This document shows, piece after piece, positions 41,865 through 49,999 of a DNA stretch of 64,000 nucleotides. A program made the position numbers and the translations under genes. The notes under the pieces were generated by a model, which searched no databases, was not told the DNA's origin, and saw nothing but the letters and a program-made list of their open reading frames with translations. Within the stretch, counting starts at the first letter, position 1; each line of letters begins with the position of its first letter. The stretch is from Ruminococcus sp. CAG:563. Its GTDB lineage: Bacteria; Bacillota; Clostridia; Oscillospirales; Acutalibacteraceae. The stretch is taken from assembly GCA_000434915.1 (NCBI GenBank), contig FR882087.1:21525-85524 (forward strand). Reading direction: 5' to 3'.

Positions 41865-42186
41865 TTCGGTGCTCAATCTTTTAGGCCTTTGCAGACGTGC
41901 AGGCAGGCTCAGCCTGGGCCATGACGCTTGCAAGCAGGCAATCAACAGCGGCAAGGCAAAGCTTTGCATAATCTGTTCGGATGCCTCGGAAAGGCTTTCC
42001 GATGAAATATCGGGGCTTGCAAAGGCGCACAACAAAACGGTTTACGACGTGAAATACACGATGCTTGACATTAAGCAGGCACTGAGCTTCAAAGCGGCGG
42101 TTTTCACCGTTGATGATGAAGGCTTCGCAAAGTCATTGATCGCTAAACTTAATGAAAATCAATCCGGGGAGGAACGCATTTTATGA
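41857..42186 (+). CDS. L7Ae-like ribosomal/K-turn-binding protein (YlxQ)
   Basis: This 109-residue protein of the L7Ae/L30e family is encoded between ylxR and infB, as in other Firmicutes. It opens with LNLLGLCRRAGRLSLGHDA and carries KLCIICSDASE, typical of YlxQ. It may bind kink-turn RNA; its precise target is unknown. The start overlaps ylxR, and the stop overlaps infB by four bases. Confidence 0.92.
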   Translation: MNDSVLNLLGLCRRAGRLSLGHDACKQAINSGKAKLCIICSDASERLSDEISGLAKAHNKTVYDVKYTMLDIKQALSFKAAVFTVDDEGFAKSLIAKLNENQSGEERIL

Positions 42187-44540
42187 TAAATAAATATCGT
42201 GTCCACGAAGTGGCAAAGGATTTTGATTGCCCCAGTAAGGAAATTCTTGATATTGTAACCAAGCATTTTGAGGGACAGAAAAAATCTATGACGGCTCTTG
42301 AGGAGGCCGAGCTTGACGTTATATTTGAAATTGTAACGCAGGAAAACAGCGTTGAAAGCTTCGACGCTTATTTTGCAACGGCAAACGAGCCGAAAAAGGA
42401 AGAAAAGAAAAAGGAAAAGGCTGATAAAAAGGAGGAGCCGAAAAAGAAGGACACAAAGTCCGACGCTCCCGACAAGGACGAGAAAAAAGCTCCGGCCAAA
42501 AATAATGATCAGCCGAAGAAAAAGCAGAAAGACCCCAACGCAGTTCCGCAGAGCAGAACCAAGGGCGAATTCAGAACGATTGACACAAGGGCAAGCAACG
42601 TTGACCTTGATAAATACAACGAAAAGTACGAGAATATTTCTCCCGTCAATCAGGACAGAAGAAGCGACAGAACGGTCAACAAGCAGAAGCTCAAGCAGAA
42701 GTCTCAGCAGCGCAGACCCGGTATGAAATCTCGCCGTGAGACCGAAGCGGAAAGGCTCAAGAGAATTGCGGCCGAGAGAGCAAAGAAGCCGCAGCTTCAC
42801 ATTCAGGTTCCCGAGGAGATTACGGTCGGCGACCTTGCCGCACTTCTCCACATGACGGCGGCAGAGGTTATCAAAAAGCTCTTCGCCCTCGGTCAGATGG
42901 CAACGGTCAATGAGGTTATCGACTACGATACAGCCGAAATCGTTGCAACCGAGCTTGGTGCAAAGTGCGAAAAGGCAGTTGTTGTTACAATCGAGGACAG
43001 AATTATCGACGACAGCGAGGATGACGATAAGGATCTTGTTGCCCGTGATCCCGTTGTATGCGTAATGGGTCACGTTGACCACGGCAAAACATCTCTCCTT
43101 GATGCAATCAGACACACCTCCGTTACCTCGACCGAAGCCGGCGGAATTACCCAGCATATAGGCGCTTACAGAGTTGACCTCAACGGTCAGAAGATTACAT
43201 TCCTTGACACTCCGGGTCACGCCGCATTTACATCCATGCGTGCAAGAGGCGCACAGGCAACGGATATTGCTGTTCTTGTTGTTGCCGCCGATGACGGTAT
43301 CATGCCGCAGACAATCGAGGCTATCAACCATGCCAAGGCAGCAGACGTTCAGATTATCGTTGCTATCAACAAGATGGACAGACCGGGTGCAAATCCGGAC
43401 AGAATCATGCAGCAGCTCACCGAGCACAGCCTTGTTCCCGAGGAATGGGGCGGCGACATCATCTGCGTACCCGTATCGGCAAAAACGCATATGGGTATCG
43501 ACAAGCTGCTTGAAAGCATTCTCCTCGTTGCCGAAATGCAGGAGCTTAAGGCTAACCCGAACAGAGCGGCAAAGGGTATCGTTATCGAAGCTCGTCTTGA
43601 TAAGGGCAGAGGCCCAATCGCAACCCTCCTTGTTCAGAAGGGTACGCTTAATTCAGGCGACATCATCGTTGCCGGTCAGTCTGTCGGCCGTGTCCGCGTA
43701 ATGGTTGACGACAAGGGCAGAAAGATCAAATCTGCAGGCCCGTCCGTTCCGGTTGAGATTACCGGCCTTGCTGATGTTCCGAATTCAGGCGATATCTTTG
43801 ATGCCGTAACAGACGAGCGTCTTGCCCGTGAGCTTGTTGAGCAGAGAAAGGCAGAGGCCAAGGAGGAGCAGTTCAAGTCTGTTCAGAAGGTTACTCTCGA
43901 CAATCTCTTTGATTCTCTCAAGGACGGCGAGATGAAGGAGCTTAACATAATCGTTAAGGCTGACGTTCAGGGCTCGGCTGAGGCTGTTAAACAGAGCCTC
44001 GAGAAGCTCTCAAACGAGGAAGTCCGAGTTCGTGTTATCCACAGCGGAGTCGGTGCTCCGAGCGAATCAGATGTTATGCTTGCAAACGCTTCCGACGCAA
44101 TTATCGTCGGCTTCAATGTTCGTCCCGATCCGGTTGCTATCAACCTTGCAGAGCGTGACGGCGTTGAGATGAGAATGTACAGAATTATCTACGACTGTAT
44201 CGAGGAGATTCAGGCGGCAATCAAGGGTATGCTTGCTCCGAAATTCCGTGAGGTTGAGCAGGGCCGTGCCGAGGTCAGAAACGTTATTACGATTTCCTCC
44301 GTCGGCAAAATTGCAGGCTGCTATGTTCTTGACGGAAAGATTACAAGGAACTCAAAGGTTCGTGTTGTCCGTGACGGCATCGTGCTTGCTGTTGACGACA
44401 TTGCTTCGCTTCGCCGATTCAAGGACGACGTGAAAGAGGTCGCTTCCAACTATGAGTGCGGTATCGGTCTTACAAAGTTCTCCGACATCAAGGAGGGCGA
44501 CATATTTGAAGCCTACACTGTCGAAGAATACAGAGATTAA
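42183..44540 (+). CDS. infB: Translation initiation factor IF-2
   Basis: IF-2 is the GTPase that positions initiator fMet-tRNA on the 30S subunit and promotes subunit joining. The 785-residue protein has an IF2-N motif at the start, a Lys/Glu/Pro-rich linker (about 70-190), a second IF2-N, and the G domain with GHVDHGKTSLLD (about 300), DTPGHAAF and NKMDRP, followed by the beta-barrel and C-terminal fMet-tRNA-binding domains. The start overlaps the ylxQ stop. Length is typical of the shorter Firmicute form. Confidence 0.97.
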   Translation: MINKYRVHEVAKDFDCPSKEILDIVTKHFEGQKKSMTALEEAELDVIFEIVTQENSVESFDAYFATANEPKKEEKKKEKADKKEEPKKKDTKSDAPDKDEKKAPAKNNDQPKKKQKDPNAVPQSRTKGEFRTIDTRASNVDLDKYNEKYENISPVNQDRRSDRTVNKQKLKQKSQQRRPGMKSRRETEAERLKRIAAERAKKPQLHIQVPEEITVGDLAALLHMTAAEVIKKLFALGQMATVNEVIDYDTAEIVATELGAKCEKAVVVTIEDRIIDDSEDDDKDLVARDPVVCVMGHVDHGKTSLLDAIRHTSVTSTEAGGITQHIGAYRVDLNGQKITFLDTPGHAAFTSMRARGAQATDIAVLVVAADDGIMPQTIEAINHAKAADVQIIVAINKMDRPGANPDRIMQQLTEHSLVPEEWGGDIICVPVSAKTHMGIDKLLESILLVAEMQELKANPNRAAKGIVIEARLDKGRGPIATLLVQKGTLNSGDIIVAGQSVGRVRVMVDDKGRKIKSAGPSVPVEITGLADVPNSGDIFDAVTDERLARELVEQRKAEAKEEQFKSVQKVTLDNLFDSLKDGEMKELNIIVKADVQGSAEAVKQSLEKLSNEEVRVRVIHSGVGAPSESDVMLANASDAIIVGFNVRPDPVAINLAERDGVEMRMYRIIYDCIEEIQAAIKGMLAPKFREVEQGRAEVRNVITISSVGKIAGCYVLDGKITRNSKVRVVRDGIVLAVDDIASLRRFKDDVKEVASNYECGIGLTKFSDIKEGDIFEAYTVEEYRD

Positions 44541-44550
44541 GAGGTAGCTT

Positions 44551-44901
44551 ATGGCAGGTTACAGAATAGACAGAGTATCCGAGGACATTAAGCGTGAAAT
44601 TATTGCGGTAATAAGAGAGCTTAAAGATCCGAGGGTAATGGATAAAATGCTTACCGTGGTGAGGGTCGAAGTCAGCTCCGATGCCTCCTACGCCAAGGTT
44701 TATATCAGTGCAATGGAGGGGCTTGACGTTGCCAAAGAGGCCGTTAAAGGTCTTAAGAGCGCAACGGGCTATATCCGCAGAGAGGTCGGCAAGCGGCTTC
44801 ACCTGAGGAAAACTCCCGAGCTTAGCTTTGTTGCCGATGATTCCATCGAGCACGGTATGCATATTGTTAAGATTATGGATGATTTGAGGACTGAGGACTA
44901 A
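44551..44901 (+). CDS. rbfA: 30S ribosome-binding factor RbfA
   Basis: RbfA is a KH-fold protein needed for late 16S rRNA maturation and cold adaptation. The 116-residue protein shows IDRVSEDIKREIIAVIRELK, then DPRV and the C-terminal LRKTPELSFVADDSIEHG, all standard. It follows infB by ten bases, and its stop overlaps the DHH phosphoesterase start by one base. Confidence 0.95.
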   Translation: MAGYRIDRVSEDIKREIIAVIRELKDPRVMDKMLTVVRVEVSSDASYAKVYISAMEGLDVAKEAVKGLKSATGYIRREVGKRLHLRKTPELSFVADDSIEHGMHIVKIMDDLRTED

Positions 44902-45854
44902 TGGTTATCAATCTTGAAACGGCGGTTGAATTTTTAAAATCAAGGGACAATTTTTTGATATTGACCCATTCGCACCCGGACGGAGACACGCTCGGCTCGG
45001 CTTTTGCGCTCAAATATGCACTTGAAGCTCTCGGCAAAAGTGCAAACGTCAGGTGTAATGACACGATTGCGAAAAAATTTGATTATCTCGGAAAGGTCTG
45101 CGAGGACGAGTGTGCCTTTGACACCCTCGTTGCGGTTGATGTGGCCGACACAAAGCTACTCGGCAAGGACTTTGAGGAGAAATTCGCCGACAGGATTGAG
45201 CTTTGCATTGACCACCACGGTTCAAACCGCATGTTCGCCGAAAGAACCTTGCTTGAAGCAAACGCTGCGGCGGCATGCGAAATAATCCTTGAAGTTATTC
45301 ATGCACTCGGGGTTAAACCGACAAAGCAGATTGCCGATTGTATCTACACGGGAATTTCAACCGATACCGGCTGCTTCCGCTATTCGAACGTCACCCCACG
45401 CACAATGCGTATGGCGGCGGAAATGATTGAGTGCGGCGCAGACAATGTGACAATAAACACGGTCATGTTCGAGACGAAAACAAGAACCTATGTCGCTCTC
45501 GAAAAGCTGGCTGTCGGCGGCATGAAAATGTTCCTTGACGGCAAATGCGCACTGATAACGGTCACGCAGGAAATGTATCGTCAGAGCGGCTCCGACGAGA
45601 GCGAGGTCGATGCAATAGCATCGCTTCCGAGGCAGATTGAGGGTGTGCTGGTCGGCGTTACAATGCGTGAACGCAAGGACGGCAGCTACAAAATCTCAAT
45701 GAGAAGCAACCGCCCGATTAACGTTTCCGAAATTTGTGCGGCAATGGGCGGAGGCGGACATCCGCAGGCGGCAGGCTGTCAGGTAGGCGGCACGCTTGAG
45801 GAAGCGACCGAAGCCGTGATAGATAACGTTAAAAAATATATAGAAAAAATATAG
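44901..45854 (+). CDS. DHH/DHHA1 phosphoesterase (NrnA-like)
   Basis: This 317-residue protein is a DHH-family phosphoesterase resembling NrnA, which degrades nanoRNA and dephosphorylates pAp or, in some species, cyclic dinucleotides. Metal motifs are LTHSHPDGDTLGSAF, LVAVDVADT, LCIDHHGSNR (the DHH itself) and GISTDTGCFRY, with the DHHA1 substrate motif GGGGHPQAAG at the C-terminus. It is the last gene of the rimP operon, before a terminator. Confidence 0.92.
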   Translation: MVINLETAVEFLKSRDNFLILTHSHPDGDTLGSAFALKYALEALGKSANVRCNDTIAKKFDYLGKVCEDECAFDTLVAVDVADTKLLGKDFEEKFADRIELCIDHHGSNRMFAERTLLEANAAAACEIILEVIHALGVKPTKQIADCIYTGISTDTGCFRYSNVTPRTMRMAAEMIECGADNVTINTVMFETKTRTYVALEKLAVGGMKMFLDGKCALITVTQEMYRQSGSDESEVDAIASLPRQIEGVLVGVTMRERKDGSYKISMRSNRPINVSEICAAMGGGGHPQAAGCQVGGTLEEATEAVIDNVKKYIEKI

Positions 45855-45856
45855 AG

Positions 45857-45897
45857 AAAAACGCAAGCTCGAAAATTTATCGAACTTGCGTTTTTTA
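45857..45897 (+). terminator. Terminator of the rimP-infB operon
   Basis: AACGCAAG and CTTGCGTT, with an inner TCGA/TCGA pair, are followed by TTTTTTATCTTTTT. Confidence 0.85.
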
Positions 45898-45966
45898 TCT
45901 TTTTAAGTTGTTTAGTTTATGATGTCAGACGGAAATAAAAGCAGCGAACCTACTCAGCGGCAAATA

Positions 45967-46179
45967 TTACTTATCATTACTCAGACCGAGCAGATAATCG
46001 GCTGAAACATTGTAGTATTTCGCAAGCGTGACAATGTGGTGACTCGGAATGTCTCTTACGCCACGCTCATATGCACTGTAATATTGATACGTTGTGTTTA
46101 ACACTTCGGCAATATCCTTTTGAGTTTTGTCGTTATCCTCACGAATATCTTTCAATCTGGGATAGTAGTATTCTTGCAT
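45967..46179 (-). CDS. XRE-family helix-turn-helix regulator
   Basis: This 70-residue protein has a Cro/C1-type helix-turn-helix (TQKDIAEVLNTTYQYYSAYER), followed by HIVTLAKYYNVSADYLLGLS. It resembles the XRE gene at 37164. I placed the start at ATG 46179 behind GGTGG; the open frame extends further but would enter the operator and repeat region. Palindromes at 46250-46263 and 46221-46232 suggest autoregulation. It follows the groESL operon, with hairpin repeat copy 4 in between. Confidence 0.83.
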   Translation of the reverse strand: MQEYYYPRLKDIREDNDKTQKDIAEVLNTTYQYYSAYERGVRDIPSHHIVTLAKYYNVSADYLLGLSNDK

Positions 46180-46220
46180 AAAATTACCACCGATTCTTTG
46201 TGTATTTGTCTGAATTATAT

Positions 46221-46263
46221 CATATGTGGTTAGTTTATGTTGATTTTTAACCATATATGGTTT
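46221..46263 (-). promoter_or_regulatory. Promoter and operators of the third XRE gene
   Basis: A perfect palindrome, AACCATATATGGTT (46250-46263), and an imperfect copy, AACCACATATG (46221-46231), flank a weak -35. On the minus strand TATAAT follows immediately after the second site (46214-46219). Two related sites around a promoter are typical of XRE autorepression. Confidence 0.5.
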
Positions 46264-46383
46264 ATAATATTGCTGTAACACAAAAGCCGATATCTGATTA
46301 GAACGCTTAAAAGCTCTATAATGTGAGCGAAAATTTTCTGCCGATTTTTTATCTGTCTCGCATGGATTTATATAAACCGCATA

Positions 46384-46442
46384 GCTCCGATTGCTGCAAA
46401 ACAAAACCACCGCCGAACAGATTTTCACTGCTCGGCGGTGGT
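46384..46442 (-). repeat. Hairpin repeat copy 4 (after groEL, before XRE gene)
   Basis: On the minus strand ACCACCGCCGAGCAG pairs with CTGTTCGGCGGTGGT and is followed by TTTGTTTTGCAGCAATCGGAGC. The loop and inner stem (AGCAGTGAAAATCTGTT) are identical to copy 1. It ends the groESL transcript and precedes an XRE gene in the same orientation, as copies 1 and 2 do. Confidence 0.8.
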
Positions 46443-46469
46443 ACCGTTTATATATTCGGCTTTGGTTTA

Positions 46470-48110
46470 TTAATACATTCCGCCGCCCTGGCTTGCCATT
46501 GCTGCGGCTGCAGCTGCGTCGGCCTGCGGGTCGGGCTTGTCGGCAACGAGAGACTCTGTTGTGAGTACCATTGCTGCAACGCTCGATGCATTCTGAATAG
46601 CCGAACGTGTAACCTTTGTCGGGTCAAGAATACCTGCCTCGAACATGTCAACGAACTCGCCTGTTGCGAAGTTATAGCCGTAGCCCGTCTTGCCGCTCGA
46701 AACGATATCGTTTACGATAACCGAACCCTCAAGGCCTGCGTTTGCGGCAATCTGACGTGCCGGAGCTTCAAGAGCCTTAAGAACAATCTTGATACCTGTC
46801 TTTTCGTCAGCGTCCTCTGTTGAATCAAGGAGAGCCTTAACAGCCGGGATAGCGTTAAGAAGTGCAACGCCGCCGCCTGCAACAGTACCCTCTTCAACGG
46901 CTGCCTTTGTTGCCGAAAGAGCATCCTCAATACGGAGCTTCTTGTCCTTCATTTCGGTCTCTGTAGCAGCACCGACACGGATAACAGCTACGCCGCCCGA
47001 AAGCTTTGCAAGTCTTTCCTGAAGCTTTTCACGATCGAAGTCGGAAGTTGTGTTCTCAAGCTGTGACTTAATCTGAGCAACTCTGCCCTTGATCTCGTCC
47101 TTATCACCTGCACCGTCAACGATAATGGTATTCTCCTTAGAAATCTTAACCTGACGGGCCTGACCGAGCTGAGCCATTGTTGCGTCTGCAAGCTCAAGTC
47201 CGAGGTCGGATGTGATAACCTCGCCGCCGGTAAGGATAGCGATATCACGAAGCATTTCCTTACGTCTGTCGCCGAAGCCGGGAGCCTTAACGGCAACGCA
47301 GGTGAATGTGCCACGGAGCTTATTGACAAGGATTGTCGAAAGAGCCTCGCCCTCAACATCCTCGGCGATAATAACAAGCTTCTTGCCTCCCTTGAGAACC
47401 TGCTCAAGAAGCGGAAGAATTTCCTGAATGTTTGAAATCTTCTTATCTGTGATAAGGATGAGAGCGTCGTCGATAACTGCTTCCATCTTATCGGTATCTG
47501 TTACCATGTAAGGTGAAATATAGCCACGGTCGAACTGCATACCTTCAACGATATCGGAATCTGTAACCGCTGTCTTTGACTCCTCAACGGTGATAACGCC
47601 GTCTGCGGTAACCTTTTCCATAGCCTCGGCGATAATCTTGCCGATTTCCTCATCTGCGGCCGAAACCGTAGCAACACGGGCGATATCGTTTGAAGATGTA
47701 ACAGGCTTTGAATTTGCCTTAACAGCCTCAACGGCTGCGTCAACGCCCATCTTGATGCCCTTCTTGACTACCATCGGGTTTGCGCCTGCGGCAACGTTCT
47801 TCATGCCCTCACGGACAAAAGCCTGTGCAAGAAGAGTAGCGGTTGTTGTGCCGTCGCCTGCAACGTCATTTGTCTTGGTTGCAACTTCCTTAACGAGCTG
47901 TGCGCCCATGTTCTCGAACGGATCCTCAAGTTCAACGTCCTTAGCGATTGTAACGCCATCGTTTGTGATTAACGGTGAGCCGTACTTCTTGTCAAGAACA
48001 ACGTTTCTGCCCTTGGGGCCGAGTGTGATTTTAACTGTATCGGCAAGCTTATCAATACCTGCCTGGAGAGCCTTTCTGGCTTCTTCTCCGTAAATAATCT
48101 GTTTAGCCAT
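46470..48110 (-). CDS. groEL: 60 kDa chaperonin GroEL
   Basis: GroEL is the barrel-forming ATP-dependent chaperonin subunit. The 546-residue protein starts AKQIIYGEEARKALQAGID, has the ATP site LGPKGRNVVLDKKYG, the catalytic GDGTTTATLLAQA (about residues 85-97) and a typical Gly/Met C-terminus (SQGGGMY). It follows groES by 15 bases and is controlled by the CIRCE element upstream of groES. Confidence 0.97.
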   Translation of the reverse strand: MAKQIIYGEEARKALQAGIDKLADTVKITLGPKGRNVVLDKKYGSPLITNDGVTIAKDVELEDPFENMGAQLVKEVATKTNDVAGDGTTTATLLAQAFVREGMKNVAAGANPMVVKKGIKMGVDAAVEAVKANSKPVTSSNDIARVATVSAADEEIGKIIAEAMEKVTADGVITVEESKTAVTDSDIVEGMQFDRGYISPYMVTDTDKMEAVIDDALILITDKKISNIQEILPLLEQVLKGGKKLVIIAEDVEGEALSTILVNKLRGTFTCVAVKAPGFGDRRKEMLRDIAILTGGEVITSDLGLELADATMAQLGQARQVKISKENTIIVDGAGDKDEIKGRVAQIKSQLENTTSDFDREKLQERLAKLSGGVAVIRVGAATETEMKDKKLRIEDALSATKAAVEEGTVAGGGVALLNAIPAVKALLDSTEDADEKTGIKIVLKALEAPARQIAANAGLEGSVIVNDIVSSGKTGYGYNFATGEFVDMFEAGILDPTKVTRSAIQNASSVAAMVLTTESLVADKPDPQADAAAAAAMASQGGGMY

Positions 48111-48125
48111 GATGAATTCCTCCTG

Positions 48126-48410
48126 TTATTCTACTATTGCAAGAATATCGCTCTGACGAACGATGATGTACTCTTCTTTATCGAGCTTGACCTCTGTGCC
48201 TGCATATTTGCCGGTGATTACCTTATCGCCGACCTTAACATACATTTCAACCTCCTTGCCGTCAACAAGTCCTCCCGGACCTACGGCAAGAACCTCAGCG
48301 ATCTGCGGTTTCTCCTTAGCGGAAGAAGCAAGAATGATTCCACTCTGTGTTTTTTCTTCAGCCTCTGTCATCTTAACAACAACACGGTCTGCAAGCGGTT
48401 TGATTTTCAT
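48126..48410 (-). CDS. groES: 10 kDa co-chaperonin GroES
   Basis: GroES caps the GroEL chamber. The 94-residue protein opens KIKPLADRVVVKMTEAEEKT and contains the mobile-loop segment TQSGIILASSAKEKPQ that binds GroEL, then VGDKVITGKYAGTEVKLD. ATG follows AGGAGG. It is the first gene of groES-groEL, with promoter and CIRCE upstream. Confidence 0.97.
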   Translation of the reverse strand: MKIKPLADRVVVKMTEAEEKTQSGIILASSAKEKPQIAEVLAVGPGGLVDGKEVEMYVKVGDKVITGKYAGTEVKLDKEEYIIVRQSDILAIVE

Positions 48411-48447
48411 TGTGAAAGCCTCCTATAAAAACTAAATATTTATCGTT

Positions 48448-48474
48448 TTAGCACTCTTGTTCCCTGAGTGCTAA
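48448..48474 (-). promoter_or_regulatory. CIRCE operator (HrcA binding site)
   Basis: TTAGCACTC, nine bases, then GAGTGCTAA is a perfect CIRCE element, the operator of the HrcA heat-shock repressor. It lies between the promoter and the groES start. The hrcA gene is not in this window. Confidence 0.97.
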
Positions 48475-48478
48475 ATAT

Positions 48479-48506
48479 ATTATAGCCCGATTATTGTAAA
48501 AATCAA
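48479..48506 (-). promoter_or_regulatory. Promoter of groESL
   Basis: On the minus strand TTGATT and TATAAT are spaced by 16 bases, directly upstream of CIRCE. Confidence 0.75.
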
Positions 48507-48619
48507 GTGTTTTTGAAAAAATTAACAATTTGATAATATTTTCTGCAAATAACAGAAAAAAACTCTTTACCGAAAGCGAATATGGTGCTAAAATATCCGT
48601 AGAAAAGGCAGGTGTTGAT

Positions 48620-49408
48620 ATGGAAATCGGAGTTTCCTCCTCGTGCTTCTATCCGGCGCTGATTGAGGAATCCTTTGAAGCGGTCGGACGCTCGGGAGCG
48701 AAAACGGCGGAGATATTTTTTAATTCTGCCTGCGAGCTTGAGAGCGAATATCTAAAGAAGCTTTGCCGAATCAGGGAATACTATGGTATACAGGTGCGCT
48801 CGATTCACCCTTTTACATCGGCATTTGAGCCGTTTATGTTCTTCAGCAATTATGAACGGCGCACAAATGACAGCATTGATTTTTATAAGCGATATTTTGC
48901 CGCAGCGAATATGCTCGGTGCTCAGCTGGTTGTTCTCCACGGAGGAAAAAGCCGAAAAAGATATTCCCCTGAATTATATGCCGAGAACTATCTTAATTTG
49001 CACAATGCGGCAAGAAAAGAGGGCGTTTTTATCGCTCATGAGAATGTGAATAATTGCCTGTGCTCCGACCCTCACTATATGAAAAAGGTTGCCGACCTTG
49101 TAGGTGATGATTTCAAAGCGGTGCTGGACATCAAGCAATGCCGCAGGACAAATCAAAACGAATTTGAGTTCATTAACCTGCTCGGCGGTAAAATAGCTCA
49201 GGTACATCTGAGCGACGGTACGGCAGAGCACGACTGCCTTGCCCCCGGCGCAGGCAAATACGATTTTGGAAAGCTTTTCAAGGCGCTGAAAGCGCACGGC
49301 TACGACAAAACTGCCGTAATTGAGCTTTATCGCGACAATTTCAAGGAAGAAAATAATATTAAAGAGTCGCTCAAATATTTGCAAAATATAATTGGTAACA
49401 ATGCGTAA
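48620..49408 (+). CDS. Sugar phosphate isomerase/epimerase-like TIM-barrel protein
   Basis: This 262-residue protein belongs to the xylose isomerase-like TIM barrel superfamily. Metal-site candidates run in order: QLVVLHGGKS, IAHENVNNC, KAVLDIKQCR, AQVHLSDGT and the C-terminal AVIELYRDNF. The substrate is unknown. Start ATG 48620 gives EIGVSSSCFYPA, the usual first strand; the open frame extends upstream but with no better site. It ends within a few bases of the yjdF riboswitch and may share a transcript with yjdF. It is not closely similar to the isomerase-like protein at 1455. Confidence 0.8.
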   Translation: MEIGVSSSCFYPALIEESFEAVGRSGAKTAEIFFNSACELESEYLKKLCRIREYYGIQVRSIHPFTSAFEPFMFFSNYERRTNDSIDFYKRYFAAANMLGAQLVVLHGGKSRKRYSPELYAENYLNLHNAARKEGVFIAHENVNNCLCSDPHYMKKVADLVGDDFKAVLDIKQCRRTNQNEFEFINLLGGKIAQVHLSDGTAEHDCLAPGAGKYDFGKLFKALKAHGYDKTAVIELYRDNFKEENNIKESLKYLQNIIGNNA

Positions 49409-49545
49409 GTGCATTTTACGCAGGGATAAAAACGCAACGTGCTTTCTGCACCAGAGCCGGTAGGTAGCCCGGCCGTCTGAGTTCACTCAGGTAAGTAACC
49501 CTCCCCTCCGGGTCGTCCGTTCCCTGAAATATATTTTTGGAGGGA
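49409..49545 (+). ncRNA. yjdF RNA motif riboswitch
   Basis: The leader before yjdF contains paired GCGTAAGTGCA..TTTACGC, GCACCAGAGCCGG, TAGGTAGCCCGGCCGTCTGA, a GAGTTCACTC hairpin and GTAAGTAACCCTCCCCTCCG. These fit the yjdF motif as I remember it, reported to bind diverse azaaromatic compounds. The CCCTCCCCTCC strand is complementary to the GGAGGG ribosome site at 49539-49544, which suggests translational control. The call is supported by the gene directly downstream. Confidence 0.75.
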
Positions 49546-49550
49546 TTCGT

Positions 49551-49964
49551 ATGGACACGATGACCAGACTGACGGTATTTTTTGATGACCCGTTTTGGGT
49601 TGGGGTGTTTGAACGAACAGAAAACGGATGGCTGTCCGTTTGCAAGGTCACCTTCGGCGCAGAGCCGAAAGACTTTGAGGTTTTGAATTACATTCAAAAA
49701 AATTATTGCAGGCTGAAATTCAGTCCGTCTGTTGAAACGGCTGTAAAAAATGACTCGACAAATCCGAAGCGCAAGCAGCGAGAAGCAAAGAAGTTGACGG
49801 CTCAAAGCGGGATCGGAACAAAAAGCCAGCAGGCTTTACAGCTTCAGCGAGAGGAAAACAAGCTTAAACGCAAAACTCTCAGCAAGCAACAGCGTGATGC
49901 CGAAAAAGAATGGCGGTTTGAGCTGAAACAACAGAAACGAAAAGAAAAACACAGAGGTCACTGA
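49551..49964 (+). CDS. yjdF: YjdF family protein
   Basis: This 137-residue protein matches the YjdF (DUF2992) family: an N-terminal beta-rich half (RLTVFFDDPFWVGVFER and YIQKNYCRLKFSP) and a highly basic, coiled C-terminal half full of Lys, Gln and Arg (LSKQQRDAEKEWRFELKQQ). Its function is unknown; genes of this family are typically controlled by the yjdF riboswitch, as here. ATG follows GGAGGG by six bases. The stop lies inside the terminator hairpin. Confidence 0.92.
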   Translation: MDTMTRLTVFFDDPFWVGVFERTENGWLSVCKVTFGAEPKDFEVLNYIQKNYCRLKFSPSVETAVKNDSTNPKRKQREAKKLTAQSGIGTKSQQALQLQREENKLKRKTLSKQQRDAEKEWRFELKQQKRKEKHRGH

Positions 49965-49978
49965 TCTCTGTGTTTTTT
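49947..49978. terminator. Terminator between yjdF and the ABC permease
   Basis: AAACACAGAG and CTCTGTGTTT are followed by TTTT on the plus strand. The minus strand also has a T-run (GTTTTTC). It probably serves both convergent transcripts. Confidence 0.8.
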
Positions 49979-49999
49979 CGTTCTGTTATGCAAGAGTTT

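Noticed and set aside
42159..43490. A 443-codon open frame on the minus strand opposite infB
   Set aside because: It is fully antisense to a well-supported infB, is Cys/Val/Leu-rich without motifs, and has no ribosome site. It is a by-product of infB codon use.
46180..46428. N-terminal extension of the third XRE gene
   Set aside because: It would include operator palindromes and hairpin repeat copy 4, and the ATG at 46179 has a proper site.
47590..48093. A 167-codon plus-strand frame opposite groEL
   Set aside because: It is antisense to groEL, Ser/Ala/Thr-rich and without a start signal.
49409..49545. The folded leader before yjdF considered as a tRNA or 6S-like RNA
   Set aside because: It has no tRNA T-loop or CCA-compatible acceptor, and the sequence order fits the yjdF motif with the matching gene downstream.
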